Positions 10,674 to 23,949 of a DNA stretch of 64,000 nt are shown here, piece by piece. The DNA is taken from contig CP136891.1 of NCBI GenBank assembly GCA_034359265.1, positions 60,984,001 through 61,048,000 of the forward strand, read 5' to 3'. Source of the stretch: Canna indica. Its lineage: Eukaryota; Streptophyta; Magnoliopsida; Zingiberales; Cannaceae. The translations under genes were made by a program, and so were the position numbers. Position 1 is the stretch's first letter; each line of letters starts with the position of its first letter. Below the pieces are notes generated by a model. The model had not been told where the DNA came from, did no database searches, and saw only the letters and a program-made list of their open reading frames with translations.

Positions 10674-13600
10674 CCTTGCTGTGGTGCTTCGCTTTCACCA
10701 ATAACATGAGAGATCTTCCTCTAAGGATCAGTGGTTTGTCTTCCTTGTACCTCTAACCTGTATAGAAATAACTAAATAAGAACATGAGGTTAAAGCTTTT
10801 AAGACAAATTGCTTTACTTGTTTGTTTAGCAAACAAAAAAACTAGCTCCATGACTCTTCTTGTTTGCTTAGCTCTAGTGCAGTAGACTTGCCTGCATCTG
10901 GTAAAAGAGTAGACAACAGGTGGAACAAAGGATTTTCTTAAGGTATAATTGGGTTACCACATCTGATTATCTTATATGCATGCACTTGAGAATATATGGA
11001 TGATTGACAATCAAACTAGCTGATTAGCAGTTTGTGTGCTACAGATTCTAAACGCTTGTGTAGCTCCTTCTAGACTTGCTAGGTCTCAGTCATGAACAAT
11101 TGTCATATAGGTTAGATATATAAAGTGAAATTTGCTTTACTAGCAGTGGTATAATTATAACATGTATTATTTTTCACTTTGGCATCACATACACAGAGTA
11201 TGTGCAGTACTTTGGACTCTAAATCAATATTGGCGGAGCCAAAAACTAAAATTAGGGTGGCAGAGCCCGAAACTAAAATTAGGGGGGTATGACACTATAG
11301 CGGTCGGGGGTGCGGGCCGCGAGTGCATAGCCAACCGAGTAGATGTTGTGGCGCAGCTGAGCAGTGAGACATAAGTTGCTTCTTGCTGCGCTTGGGGCGA
11401 CCGTTGGCTCGAAGGCTGGGTGGTGCTCCAGAGGCAAGATCGATTGACTAAGATGCCAAGAAGTACGGGGAAGCCAGTAGGGGGGAGGGGGGGCTGACTC
11501 TAATAGTATGTAAGAATGAAAGTTGAGAGTGAAATCTCAAGGTTTTTATTTTGGTATATATACAGCTTCTATATTAATGTATTTTTGAATGTGAAACATT
11601 GCTTTCTGCCAAGTAAATCTATAGCTTGCCAAAAAGTCCATGGAAACAAGGATCAAAATTTCATGATTTTATATCAGTGGCAAAGAAAAAAAGCTCAAAA
11701 CTTTGCAAACCAGAGGATCATATCTTCTCCACTAAGGAGACATGAACAAATAAATTGGTGGTGGTGATTGGCTGGTGATCACACAAAGAACCATCATCCA
11801 TTACAATTGACATCATGTTGGCCATCACTGGCAGAATCTAGCTTGAGAAACTCCATTATCTGAAACTTTTTGTGGAGACAACATCCAAATATTGGGATTT
11901 TGAAGATCTTAGGATCCCCATAGAACTGGTTTTCATATATATTATTTTAATGTATTGAAGGGCCTACAAAAAGGACCAAGGATGCATAAATAAGCTGATG
12001 GGGTCTTAACCAACTGTTTCTGGTGGAAGCCTATTTTTTCTTAAACTCCAACAATGAGAGTAGAACCAATTCAAAAACTGGATCCTACAAGCATTGTCAG
12101 CTCAAGCTATAAAATTATAAGCAAAAGAAAGGAGAAGAACAAAGAAGGCTCCATAGAAGACCATTCAAGGAGCATTGCATTAAACTGCAGTTTAGGGATG
12201 GATTACTACATGCCTCTTAATTAACTTATCCAATATGAGCCTTTCATCACCTCGTCTTACTACTGGCATTATAGGTGACTATTGATGAATTAGAATAGAG
12301 TGTCTTGTTTTCTTCTTTAATCTTAATCAAAGTCCTTTATTTATCCATTTTATCAACAATCTGTGCATGCTTATCATGATTTGTTTTTAAAAAATTATAT
12401 TTTGCCAAAAAAGAGAAAGATCAGGTCATGAATCTGAATTCATGCTGGTGGTGGTGCAGCTTTAGGGTTTAGATCAAGTGGTGATAGAATATGCATTCTC
12501 CCTCCATGATCCAAATTTCCTTTGACATGGTATACTGCATTTAAGGAAAAAAAATCTCAAAACCAGCCACTCCAAGATAAAAGTGGATTCTCTTCATGCA
12601 AGATGGCATATATAATTAAATGATTCATTAAAATATTACAGTTCAATCAATAATGTTGGATGCTAGTCAATGGTTTGGTGATGGATAAAGAGAAAACAAA
12701 CCGCAGCCTAAAAATGCTCATATATGATCCTATAAGAATCACAAAGACAAGACAACATAAGAATTCTACAGAATAAAGAAAACTCTCTTATTTTTTAGGG
12801 AAAGAAATCAAACAACTTAGCTGCATATGGACATTTCATCTCTGAAGATAACAGTAAAAGCAGTAAAAAAGATATGAACAAAATGAGGCAAATTAAAAAG
12901 CAAATATACCGGTGGAAACCGAATAATGAATTTGAATTACATGCTTAGCAATTGAGAGCGCACAGGAGATGATGCGCCTTCGGCCTGTCTTTTGTGCACA
13001 TCTTAAGGTATCAGCCTCAAGAAGTGCTTTGTTTTTTCAACACCAATCTTGTATAAAAATTCCCCTCAATTGTGATGAGAGGACCACACATAATGGCAAA
13101 TTATAGGAGGAAAGAGGAAGTTGATTTGGGAGTTTATGTTTGGTGCTTGTGTAGGAGATCATCTCAAGAAGAGAGACTAATGGCTTTGTTGTTTATGCTT
13201 GGTGTGTGTGAGAAGAAGTATAGGATAGTGAGGGCTAATGCTAGTGGAGAGATTTCCTTCTGTCACAACCACAACCTGCACAGATTCCTTTCAAGTGAGA
13301 TGAGATGTCAATGTGCCATGGACATTCTAGAGAGAGAAAGAATGGTTTAGGTAGGTGTGATGTGAGTTCTCTGATGAGTAATGGCAAACAAGAGATCCCC
13401 TTTGAGTCCTAAGACATCCCTCTTGTGTGCATGTATGTTGCCAAAGAGAGAGAGAGAGAGAGAGAGACTCAGAAATGCAACATCTGCTATCCCATCATGT
13501 AATTTTCTTAGTTCAGCAAAAGTAGAATATATCATGTGCCTTTAGAAGCTTGAGTCAAGCTCAACCTATGCACAATTAGTGGATATATATGTGTGAAAAA

Positions 13601-14255
13601 ATATGAAAGGTAACATCTGACATTAGAGTTATTCTCATAATAATAAGGATACCAAAACTTTTGACAAACTTGAAAGTATTGTAAAGGAAAATAATAGCTC
13701 AACCAGAAGAGCATAATGAGTGGGTAGGATTGCTTCTTCCTAGGTCGGCAATAATTTTTTTAAAAAAAGCTCAAATAAATTTGGGTTTTATTTCGGTTCA
13801 ATTCGTTTTTATTTATTTATTTTTTTAAGAATTTTGAGTTCAGAATTGATTTTCGGATTTTTCTATTAGAATCAACCTGAATTGATTTACACCATATAAT
13901 ATTATATATGAGTCATTGTTCTTATATATGGAATTATATATTATGTAAATCTCGATGTTCCTACTTTATCATTGAATATACATATTTATTTCATGGGATA
14001 CATTAAACGAGGATATATAGGATAAGGGATGAATTTCACTTCCTTATTGTTTGGTGCTTGAACCGAAAGCAATTAGGATTATAAAAATATAAAATTGGTG
14101 TTATGAATACAGGATTAAAAAATCTTCCTTTCATTTGTTAGCCTATCCTATCCTATTCTATCTAATGAAGCAAACAAATCATTAATAATTTCTGATTTAT
14201 TTGTAATATTTTTAGCAAAAATTACTTAATAAATAATCAATTATTTAATGGGCAA
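10674..14255. other. Long intergenic region upstream of the NPH3-like gene
   Basis: No recognisable gene or complete element was seen. It presumably holds the promoter and 5' UTR of the NPH3-like gene next to 10673. A short G-rich patch with a local repeat (AAACTAAAATTAGG, twice) lies at 11240-11290. The ORF at 13072-13350 has no family features. Confidence 0.5.
13445..13467. repeat. (AG)n microsatellite
   Basis: An uninterrupted AG dinucleotide run of about 23 bases. Confidence 0.9.
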
Positions 14256-15215
14256 TCTCATATACAACAACAATTAAGTCTTACTCTCATGCTAGATGGG
14301 GTAGATTATATGGATTCTTTGTCTTCAAATCCCTCTATCCAATGCTAGATTTGTCTCAATATCTAGTAACTGCATATCCTTAGACACTATTTCTCTCGAC
14401 GTGATCCTAGGTCTACCTTCTAGTACTAAATTATCACATTTTTTAATCGGGGCCCTAGGGATCTTCGTAGCACATGTCCAAATCATCTCAAACGACCTCT
14501 TAATTTGTCTCCAATATATGCTACATGAACCTTTTGTCGGGTGTATTCATTTTTAATCTTGTCTAATTTTGTATGGCCACTCATCCACCTAAGCATCCAC
14601 ATTTCTGTCACATCAAACCAGTTTATATGTTGAACTTTAATTGCCCAATACTCGCTCCTGTATAACATGACTAGTCTAATCGTTGTTCTATAAAACTTTC
14701 CATAGCATGCTTGTTGCACTTCTCTATTTCAACCATTATGCTTTGATTCTGTGTTACATCTTCATCTCTCATCTAATCATTTTGGAAAATGGAGCCTAGA
14801 TATTTAAAATGGCTACACCTAGGCAGCACTATAGCACCTAGACTCACTTCTCCTCTATTCTTCTTACTAAGACTAAAATTAAAGTGTATATATTCGGTCT
14901 TGCTTCTATTTAACCTAAAACCTTTACTCTCAATGGTGTTTCTCCATACTTCTATTTTATGGTTAACTTTCCTTCTCATCTCATCAACTAATACAATATC
15001 ATTTGTAAACAACACACACCATGGGATATCATCTTATATACTACTAGTCAACTCATCCATTACCAGAGTAAACAAGTATGGACTCAAGGCCGAACTTTGG
15101 TGTAAACCCAATGTTATAAGAAACTCCTCTGTAATGGACGATCTCATATTAGAAAAAAAAATCCTATTACTCAATTTGTTACGCCTCCTCCTTGGATCAT
15201 TCCCATTTGGGTAAA
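14256..15215 (-). pseudogene. RTE-type LINE reverse transcriptase remnant
   Basis: In order along the minus strand: SSITEEFLITLGLHQSSALS then PYLFTLVMDELTSSI (15034-15140), MLFTNDIVLVDEMRRKVN and SKGFRLNRSKTEYI with FKYLGSIFQND (14773-15015), then KFYRTTIRLVMLYRSEYWAIK and MLRWMSGHTKLDKIKNE (14483-14719). These are the RT core, the thumb and the C-terminal segment of plant RTE LINEs. The catalytic FADD-type motif reads FTND, losing one aspartate, and the pieces are frameshifted and stop-broken. The 3' end near 14256 carries the TTGTTGTTG tail typical of this group, so the copy is 5'-truncated. Confidence 0.8.
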
Positions 15216-16041
15216 AATTGCCTAGGAGAGCACCCGACACGAACACCATATAACACGATGCACCATGATTGTGGGATGAATTAAGCACCAACAATGAAAA
15301 TATAAATAATATTTTATACAAGGAGAAATTCATACAATACTATGGAAAACAAACTAGCACAAAGTACGTCTCCTCTACTCTATCTAACTAAAGCTCCTCA
15401 GCTACTAAAGACCTATTTGATTCGTAAATTGTTCGTCACATGACACCAGACAAGGACAAGGACAAGGACAGAACACCATGTGTCTTGGGATAGTAGTTAT
15501 ACCATATTTAGTTCGTCAAGAACAGGACACGATATCCAGTCATGTCCTATGTTTGGTTCGCTAAAATAGAGTCATGTACAAGACAATATGACCAAAATAC
15601 ATTTGCAAAATTTTAATGCACAAAATGTCATGTAATTCATGTCGATAAATTTTAACAAGGTTATAGCAATCACGGAGAATTTCTCTATCAAAATCTGGAA
15701 AGAAAAAAAAGGCCAAAATTCCTTTTGAAAGTTTTGTCTATACATTGGAGAAGATAAGAAGACTCGTAAAAGATCTGGTACAATTCATGTCTCCATTGCA
15801 AGAGATTCATGTCTTTGAATCATTATTTTTATCAAACATAAAAATAACTTCAGCAGGTATCATACTGACTGAAACAGTAAAAATCCATAGCTGATATCAA
15901 ACAGTAATAAAAATCCAGTAATATGAAACTTCAACAGGTATCAAACAGCAATATACTTTTATATATATACATATTATTCAATGGCCATGCAAAGATTGAA
16001 ACATGTCTTTTAATTTGAAAGTGTTGGCTTTACAAGTTACA
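15216..16041. other. Spacer, no gene seen
   Basis: AT-rich sequence with a short GGACAA(GGACAA)n patch near 15450-15470. No coding or element structure was recognised. Confidence 0.5.
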
Positions 16042-16600
16042 ATTAAAATATCCATTGTAAGGTTGAGTTGGTGCATTTTTTATATCCAACTTATGTATTT
16101 GCAAGCCTGATTGTGCAACCCCCATAATCCTGAATCCAAATTGGAAAACAGGGATCATATGCAACTTCTTCAGACCTGTCTCAAGAAATTGCCTGACAGA
16201 GATTGTGATGTGTCTTTGGGTATTTGTCCAATTGACCAAGAACATGTCTGCAAAAATAATGGAACAATATATAAAGGCAAGCACAGAGATAAAATATATG
16301 ATATAAGATCAAGTGGACCTCATAACAAAATTTGTTGATTTGGAATATATATCTAAAAGAAAAGTTGATAAGAATAATGTAATACAGGCAATACTAAAAA
16401 CTTTGTATCTCCTTGATAATACCGGCGATGCATCAAATTATGTTCAGTATTCTTTTGCCTCTTAATTGAGAACCCACAATAAACCAGACTAGCACACATA
16501 TCAATTCTGATTCCCATGGACGAAATCGAACACATGGATGGAATCTCACATCATTTAAGATTAAAGGGTTTGAATTTTTATTTGGAATCTCACGACAGTT
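16042..16600 (-). pseudogene. AP3M: AP-3 complex mu subunit (adaptin) gene remnant
   Basis: Three pieces of the C-terminal mu-homology domain are visible on the minus strand. They are LNDVRFHPCVRFRPWESE near 16500-16570, CSWSIGQIPKDTSQSLSGN after a good TTTTGCAG acceptor near 16190-16250, and LKKLHMIPVFQFGFRIMGV with SGLQIHKLDIKNAPTQPYNG near 16040-16175. AP-3 mu sorts cargo into vacuole-bound vesicles. It is broken. The frame shifts after LSGN, the exon that should lie between the first two pieces is not found, and the donor after PYNG reads GA instead of GT. The hAT element lies just upstream. The identification rests on remembered plant AP3M sequence. Confidence 0.65.
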
Positions 16601-16605
16601 TCAGG
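16569..16605. repeat. 37-bp direct repeat, copy 1
   Basis: Identical to 20644-20680. The two copies flank the hAT element. Without the hAT they would lie about 160 bp apart, so this is a local duplication that predates the transposon. Confidence 0.85.
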
Positions 16606-16935
16606 AAACCGAGCTGCACTACCATCACCAACAATCATGATTTCAAATATCGGTACCGTACCATCCGGTACAGCCCGATATGACCCAACGGCTCTTAAAA
16701 AGAGTCATTGGATACTGTAGCAAACGGTCCTAAATGACTATATAGCCGTTTGGGGTCGGGTTTGGCTGGTTTTAGGGGCTATATAAAGCCCCCAAAATAT
16801 CTCTTTTACCCCCACTTACCCCTCTATTCATCTAAACTCTCTAAATTCTCTAAACTCTCAATCTCTCTCAATCTTTCTCAATCTCTCTCTCTCTAATCTC
16901 TACTTTCTTCATCTCCACCTCGAAACTCTGCTGAA

Positions 16936-19816
16936 ATGGCGTTGAAATCTCAAGCCGACCCCGCATGACAGCACAGTGTTCGATTGGAGAAGGCTAACCA
17001 CTGACAATGCATCCACTGTAATATGATTTGTCGTGGTGGAGGCGTCACTCGATTGAAGGCACACTTGGCCGGAACATCCGGCGACGTCGTCAAATGCATC
17101 AAAGCATCGCCGAAAGTTCGACAGATATTCAAAGATATGCTCATCAACAAGAAGGAGCAACGTCTTAAGAATGCAGCTCGACAAGCCGAGTTCTATCGAC
17201 GAGCTACCCAAGAAGTCGGCGGTGGCCATTACGAGGCTCAGGGTGGCGGTGACGACGAGGATCCGAAACTTGAAGCCGACATCCGAGCTTCATTGGAGCA
17301 CGCTGCATTCGAACGAGATCGGATGTACTATCTCGGATCTCATTTTGAGTGTGACGACGGCAGTGGCAGCGGTGGCACAAGCAGTGCTGGTTCGACTTCG
17401 GCTGCCGGATCAATGGACCGAAGTGGTTCAATTCCCTCCGGTCCTTAAATTGGTCGGAGTTCTAGCATGAGGGTACCTCAAAGCAGAGGAGGCATTCGTG
17501 GATTCTTCACAAACCTTAGAGCAAATGGTAGGAAAACTAATGTTAATGTTTCTAATCTTGACCCCAGGGCATTTCCTCCTCCATCAGCAAAGCAACTGCG
17601 CATAGACGATGCTTGGGGCAAGACGAAGAAGTGGGAGTTGGGGAGAGCCATCTCCAAATGGTTCCACATCAGCCGGATTCCCGCAAATACAGCCAACAAT
17701 CCATACTATCGGACCATGGTGTCTACCATTCAAAAGGTAGGCCCAAATATTGCCCCTCCAACTCCCTATGAAATTTCAGGTCCTTACATTGAAGTGGAGG
17801 TCGAAGAAATAAAGCAATGGATCGACAAAATCAAGCGGCAATGGGGGGAGTACGAATGCAGTTTAATGTGCGATAGCTGGACCGGACCAACCTGAATGAG
17901 CATATCATCAACTTCCTCATCTATTGCAACAGGAGGGTTATTTATCACAAGTCGGTGAACTCGTTCGATGAAATCCATGACGCTTACTACATCTCGAAGC
18001 TAATGACGGAGGTGATCGAGGAGATTGGACCCTAGAACGTTGTTCAAGTTATAACTGACAACAGAGCCAATTTCAAAAGGGCAGGTGAGATAATTGAACA
18101 GGATTATCCTCACATATGTTGGACTCCATGTGCAGCCCATTGTGTAGACCTAATGATGAAAGATATCGATGATATACCGATGGTGAAGTCGACGATAAAG
18201 AAGGTGCAACAAATTACATGCTTCATCTACAACCACACATGGGTACATGCCCTAATGAAAAAAATTACATAAGGTAATTTATTAATTTTTAAATAATTTA
18301 TAATATTTATTTATTAATTAGTTTATCATAAATAATTACTAATGATAATTCCATATTTTAGGTGAAGTTCTTCGACCGGGAGCGACTCATTTTGCAACCA
18401 ACTTCATCGCATTAACGTCGCTCCAACAAAAAAAGACGGCCCTTAGAACCATGTTTACAAGTGAGGAATGAACTTCATCAAAATATGCCGGAAAAACCGA
18501 TGGAAAACAAACAGAGAAGTACATCCTCAACACGTGCTTCTGGAATTGCATCGCAGAAATAATCGTCGCCATAGAACCTTTGTACAAGGTTCTACGACAG
18601 GTGGATATAGAAAAGACGCCTCAAATGAGCAATCTCTACCACTACATCCACCAAGCACAAAAAGAAATCAAAAGGGTTATGATTTCTCCTGCCAAGTATG
18701 AGCACTTCATCGAAATTATCTCCCGGAGATGGGATAATCAAATGGGCCGTGACATACACATCGCAGGTATTTTTTATTTAATATTCAGAAATTATTTAAA
18801 TTTAATTCATTATGCTTAATTACTTATTCATTATGCTTAATTTTTTATATGGTATTATTTAAATCCCGCATACCAATACAATTATGATCTTGGAATGGTC
18901 GATAGTTTATTATATCCCCTCCGCAAGGTCATACAACGAATGTCGGGATTCAACTGAGAAGCGACACAAGCTCTCAATGAATCAAAATAGTTTCGAGATG
19001 CAACTGGCAATTTCGGAGATTCATTTGCAATCTCCATCCGAGATACTATGGATCCAGGTAGATATAATTTTTTTGCCAATTTATTTATCAAAGACAAAAT
19101 CTCGTTACTAATATTAATTTTAAATTTATTGCAGTCGAATGGTGGTTGCAATTTGGAACCGAAACTCCAACTCTTTGAAAGATTGCAACACGCATCCTCT
19201 CGCAAACCACATCATCAAGTGGATGCGAGAGGAATTGGTCGACCTTCGTCTTGATTCATACGAAGACGCGCAATCGCCTTTCGTACGCCCGATTAGAGAA
19301 ACTTGTATATGTTCATTACAACATGCGACTTCGAATGCGGGCGTTACAGAACATATTCCACATGTAGATCCGTTCGATGTCGAGTTCGTCCAAGGCGATG
19401 CGGACCCAATAATTGAGTGGTGGAGTGCAATGGAGACTGACCTGCCTCTTCTTGATGAACCAGGCGAACCACCTCGGCCTTCACCAATTATATCTGATGT
19501 TGTTGAATTTGAGAGCCAACCAGAAGACACAAACAGTCAAGCTCTTGAGAGGGACATGACCTTTGCTCCCTTGGACTCTCAACGAGTTCGACAAGTAAGA
19601 CGACGATCCACGTCCGACTCTCCATCTTCACAATCAAAGGGAAAGAAGAAGGCAGCACCTTCACCTTCACCTTCACATTCAAAGACAAAAGGCAAAGGCA
19701 AAGGCAAAGGCAAAGGGAAACGACCAATTGATCCTTTGGACGCGATTGTAGAAGCGAAAGAGGACGAAGAAGACGAGCCCTCGGTTCATAGCAGTAGCAG
19801 CACAGAAGACGGAGGA

Positions 19817-19894
<78 letters not shown>

Positions 19895-20059
19895 ATGGGA
19901 GAAGACACTGTAGTGCCATCAACACCAGCACCTACCGATCTGTGGACGAATAAGCAATACTTCGACCACTGCACCCAAGATCACGATCACGGTGCTAGAA
20001 CCAGAGGAACAACTCGGGTGTCGAGAAGAGAGGCCGGCGTCGAGGAGGTGGACCGATAA
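16936..20059 (+). pseudogene. hAT transposase (BED finger, DUF659, hATC), decayed
   Basis: In order: an ATG at 16936 with two early stops; a BED zinc finger (CIHCNMICRGGGVTRLKAHLAG region, about 17010-17080); a DUF659 core (LMCDSWTGPT near 17870, QVITDNRANFKRAGE, then PHICWTPCAAHCVDLMMKDI near 18110-18175); later YHYIHQAQKEIKR and ISRRWDNQM segments; and an hATC dimerisation domain near 19135-19335 with SGCERNWSTFVLIHTK and RLEKLVYVHYNMRLR. Introns interrupt it (GT at 18272 and others). At least four breaks are visible: stops near 17893 and 18033, a TGA in hATC near 19182, and a frameshift after it. The C-terminal tail has a long acidic run. Confidence 0.88.
19817..19890. repeat. (GAT)n microsatellite inside the hAT transposase
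   Basis: About 24 consecutive GAT units. In the transposase frame they give an aspartate run just after an SSSSTEDGG segment. Confidence 0.9.
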
Positions 20060-20643
20060 CTTTGCAAGATTACCACCACGATATGATGAGTAGCTTGCAA
20101 GAAGTTTCTGAATCAATCTACTCTGTATCAAGTACCTACTCAACTGATGATACAAGGACTAGTTCTTGGACTGCCAACAAAGAAACACTGATGGGTATGT
20201 GGTATAATGGATACCAAGACATGATGGCATGAGATCATTTTCATATATGGGCATTGGAGACTTACGGTGTTGACCTTAGTCGTGTATGTCCCCAAGATAT
20301 GTACGAGTACGATGGACATCATTCGTCCGCATTTTAAACATTGTATTCATATATTTGACATTTGAATCTTAAATTTAAGTATTTCTTGATCAATTATGTG
20401 TTATTGGAGTTATTTTTAACTGCAAAAAAAAATTTGTCTGGTATGCATTTTTCGTATCGGCTCGTACCGTGTGTCGGTACGGTACCGGTACATACCGGTA
20501 CTAGTCAAAGACTGAGATCAGTACCGATACCGGTATTTTAAACTATGCCAACAATAATGATAAAGCAGGTACATGCACCAATCTTTAATTATATGTTGCT
20601 AGATTCTCTAGTGAAATCATGATGTGCCTTTCTTGCTCATCAG

Positions 20644-20680
20644 TTTGAATTTTTATTTGGAATCTCACGACAGTTTCAGG
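20644..20680. repeat. 37-bp direct repeat, copy 2
   Basis: Second copy of the repeat at 16569-16605. Similarity continues weakly for about 20 bases past the identical core (the ACC...TACCATC part). Confidence 0.85.
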
Positions 20681-20685
20681 AGACC

Positions 20686-22229
20686 TTGAAGTACCATCCT
20701 ACAAAAAAAAGTCGTGCAGTTCCATCGAAATGATACCTGCAAAATCCATCTTAACTTAATCGAACATAACAAAATGCATCAACTGAATGAACACAATACA
20801 AGAGTTTGAACATTTTTCCCCCTTTTCATTGAATGATGTTCTCAATTACGTAATCACTAGCAAATTACTTAATTTAGACCATAGTAAATACCTATTATTT
20901 TCACTAGAAATGAAGAAGAAAGACACATGATACTAGAGAAGGACAATTCGTTTAGTAAGTAAATGTGAAATAGCAAAACCATAGTAAAACTGGAATATGC
21001 GAACGGGATTTCAGCACGAAAATGAAAAATCTACTGGTCCAGGGAATCCAAGAATCAGGGACGAACCACAAAGAATCACTAAACCATTACAAGTATCATA
21101 ATTCACAAACCACATAATATTGAAGAAGAGGAGATGAAGAAAACAAAGAAGATGAAATGAAAGATTTGAATTGATTTTCAAGAAATGATTACAGCAGCTA
21201 TTTATAGATAGCTAAGGAAATAACAGTGGAATAACAATGTATCAGATGCAATCACATGTCGTTAGCGCATTATGCTATAAATGGGTGAGCTGGCACTTAG
21301 TGCTGACGTGGACTAGTTGTATTATTAGTGTTATTATAGAAGAATCACCATCTCACCAAAGAGCGAGATTCCAAAATAACCTAATGAGTTCTGCACCAAT
21401 CACTGAAAGAACTCAGATTACCCGCTATGATGAGTCTTGAGCTCTTGATTCGCAGGAGTAGGAGTGTGAACCGGCGGCGTAGAGACGGATGTGGTCTCTT
21501 CTCCGCCCGACGCCGCCGACGCCGACATTAGGTCTCGAGACACAACCCTGCACTCCTCTCGGCGAAGTGGAAATGGAAGACGCTTCTTGGAGGGAAATGG
21601 AAGACACAACCCTACACTCCTCAGGTCTCGACACCGACATTGGAGGGAAATGGAAGACGCTTCTTGGGTCGATGGGAGATCAGCGTGGAGAGAGCTCGAA
21701 CATGAAGAGCCGGCGACGACATCCTCTTGGCAAAGCAGAGATGAGATGAAGCGGAAGTGAAAAAGAAGGGTGTTGAGCAGATCGCGAGAGACCTCGTTAG
21801 GTTTTCTCAAGGGTAACGTGGTCTTTTTCGAGTCGTGTCCTCCTCCTCAAATTGGTGCACCAAGAAATTTCTCGGTACACCAAAATGGCTTCAAATCCTG
21901 TCTCGAACAGGTTCAGTATCATGTCCCATGGCTCATTTTGCAAAACAAACGGGGAACATGACCCGAAATCCAGTGCAATCCTCCATTTTTTTACAAAACA
22001 AATGAGCCCTAACTCATACTTGCAGATCTCAAGCAAAAGTAACAAAAGTCAACGAAAAGCTGAGGAGGATCTCTCAATATGTCAACGATAAAGATAATTA
22101 ACCATTATGCCATGATGATATTGAATCCAACTATACGCACATCATGACTAACATCATATGTTCATGCCAACTAAAGTGATGTGCACCTATCGACTATTAT
22201 GTAAATGAATAATTATATACTCAATCAAG
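20686..22229. other. Spacer with short internal repeats
   Basis: No gene was recognised. At 21560-21680 the segment GGAAATGGAAGACGCTTCTTGG and close variants occur three times, mixed with ACACTCCT repeats, so the ORFs here are low-complexity shadows. Confidence 0.5.
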
Positions 22230-22975
22230 AGCGTTATGGATAATTTGAGTTTCCTCCGCACTCTTGCATCTCGAGAGTGGCACTTCAAGCCAGCTCTAGC
22301 AAGATATGCGACTACCCAAAGAGTAGCTTGTCAGAATCACACCTCGATGCCACACTTGCACCTCGAGTGTATAATCATGATCACCAATGTTATCAAAATA
22401 GTATCCAAGGGTCACCGCACAATAATAGTGTCTAGGGGCCACCACCCAATGATAGATCATGTTATATAAAATGCACACCTAACCTCATAGACATGATGAA
22501 TAACATGTGCAACATGCCAACAATATCTAATAATGATGTCAACACTAATACTAATCAAATGTGATGCAACATATATACCCAACAATGAAGAATAATATTA
22601 CAACAATCATACCATGCATTTAATTAATTAAATAGCACCAATCAACTTATATATATGACCAACGATATGTCATGTCTAAGAATAAATGCAACATGAGTAC
22701 AATGGAAGTCCAAGCAATGCAAGAAGAGGCAAAAATGATATTTTTGTCATTTTATCTATCAAGAATTTTTTTTGAACAAAGAAACTTGTATTCAATTCAA
22801 GAGAGGTGAATGAAATACAAGAGGAGGGAGAAGAGATTAAGAAAATAAAAGACCAGTTGAAATACAACATTGGGCCCTTGCAGGCACATGCAAATTAAGG
22901 GAGAAGGGGTAACAACGCCCCCTCCTCGGATGATAGCTCAAAGTGAGATTTACTGTTGCCTTCGAACACCCTTAG

Positions 22976-23848
22976 CTGTTGTTTGGTTTCAGTAAAATTA
23001 AAATTTTGATTTTGGTTTTTAATTTTTAATTTTCTGAAAACGCGTTTGGTTAATAAAAATAACATCAGTTTTAGTTGGTTGAAATCAGTGAATATTTATT
23101 TGGTTATAAAAAAATATTATTAGTTTTTCTTGAACACTTTTTATAGTAATTTGTTTGTTGATTAAATAATAAACTAATTTATATGAAACCGTTCATAAAA
23201 ACTTAATATGGTTGTAGAAGAAAGTCACATATTATATTTGTAGTTAGCTTACAAAATTAAATGTTTGCTAATATGGTTATAAAATATTTGTAAGTTTTAA
23301 TTAATTAAATTATTAATAATTTAAGATTTTTTTGTTCAATTAGATATATAATTAATTCATTAATATTATAAAATTTCAACAAAAAAAAAAGTCTAATAGT
23401 ATAAAATTATTTTTAATTAAATTATAAACAAATTTACTTTAAGAAAAATGAGTTATTTTAAAATTTAGGTTTGAGTCAATTTGATATAAATTGGTATAAT
23501 TAATTTGTCAATTTAAGATAATAGTTTGAGTTGAAAATGATGATTTTTATTTTTATAAATTAGATATAATTTGATTTATTTTTAAAATAATTAATTTTGT
23601 AAAAAGTATTTATAATTACAAAATTGTCACTACATTTTGATAACGAAATCGACAGTCTCGAAATCATAGAAAACAACATTTTGGTGTTTTCACTTCTTTT
23701 AAGAAAATTGGTTTCGTTGAAATTTGTTTTCATTATGGTTTCGATTCAGTTTCATGAAAATACTGAACCAAACATGTTTTCGTAATCAATTTTGATTTTA
23801 GTTGAATCGAAACCATGAAAGTAGACTTGGTTTCGCTAGTCAAATAGG
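22976..23848. mobile_element. AT-rich MITE-like insertion inside the LINE
   Basis: About 870 bp of very AT-rich, non-coding DNA flanked by CCCTTAG on both sides (22969-22975 and 23849-23855). The ends, CTGTTGTTTGGTTTC and (reversed) CCTATTTGACTAGCG, are only loosely inverted, so the superfamily is uncertain. hAT is possible from the 7-8 bp duplication. Confidence 0.55.
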
Positions 23849-23949
23849 CCCTTAGTTTCTTTTCATGCTAGAACTAGGATCTCCAACTCATAACCAGACG
23901 GAATAGCTTGCGATGATTGCTAAGATTTCCTGAGACAGATCCTTCCCTG

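Larger units (their letters stand above)
16636..20547 (+). mobile_element. hAT DNA transposon with transposase remnants, 8-bp TSD
   Basis: The element is 3912 bp long. The 8-mer CCAACAAT lies directly on both sides (16628-16635 and 20548-20555), a perfect hAT-type target duplication. The ends are imperfect inverted repeats: CATGATTTCAAATATCGGTACC at the left and CATAGTTTAAAATACCGGTAT at the right when reversed, both followed by GGTACC-rich subterminal sequence. It encodes BED-finger, DUF659 and hATC dimerisation segments, so it derives from an autonomous copy. Confidence 0.92.

Noticed and set aside
13072..13350. 92-aa ORF upstream of the NPH3-like gene
   Set aside because: No domain, no splice partners and ordinary composition; nothing separates it from a chance ORF.
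19786..19974. Serine-run ORF on the minus strand
   Set aside because: Antisense shadow of the GAT microsatellite.
21418..21810. Overlapping ORFs on both strands at 21418-21810
   Set aside because: Short internal repeats keep several frames open; no family features.
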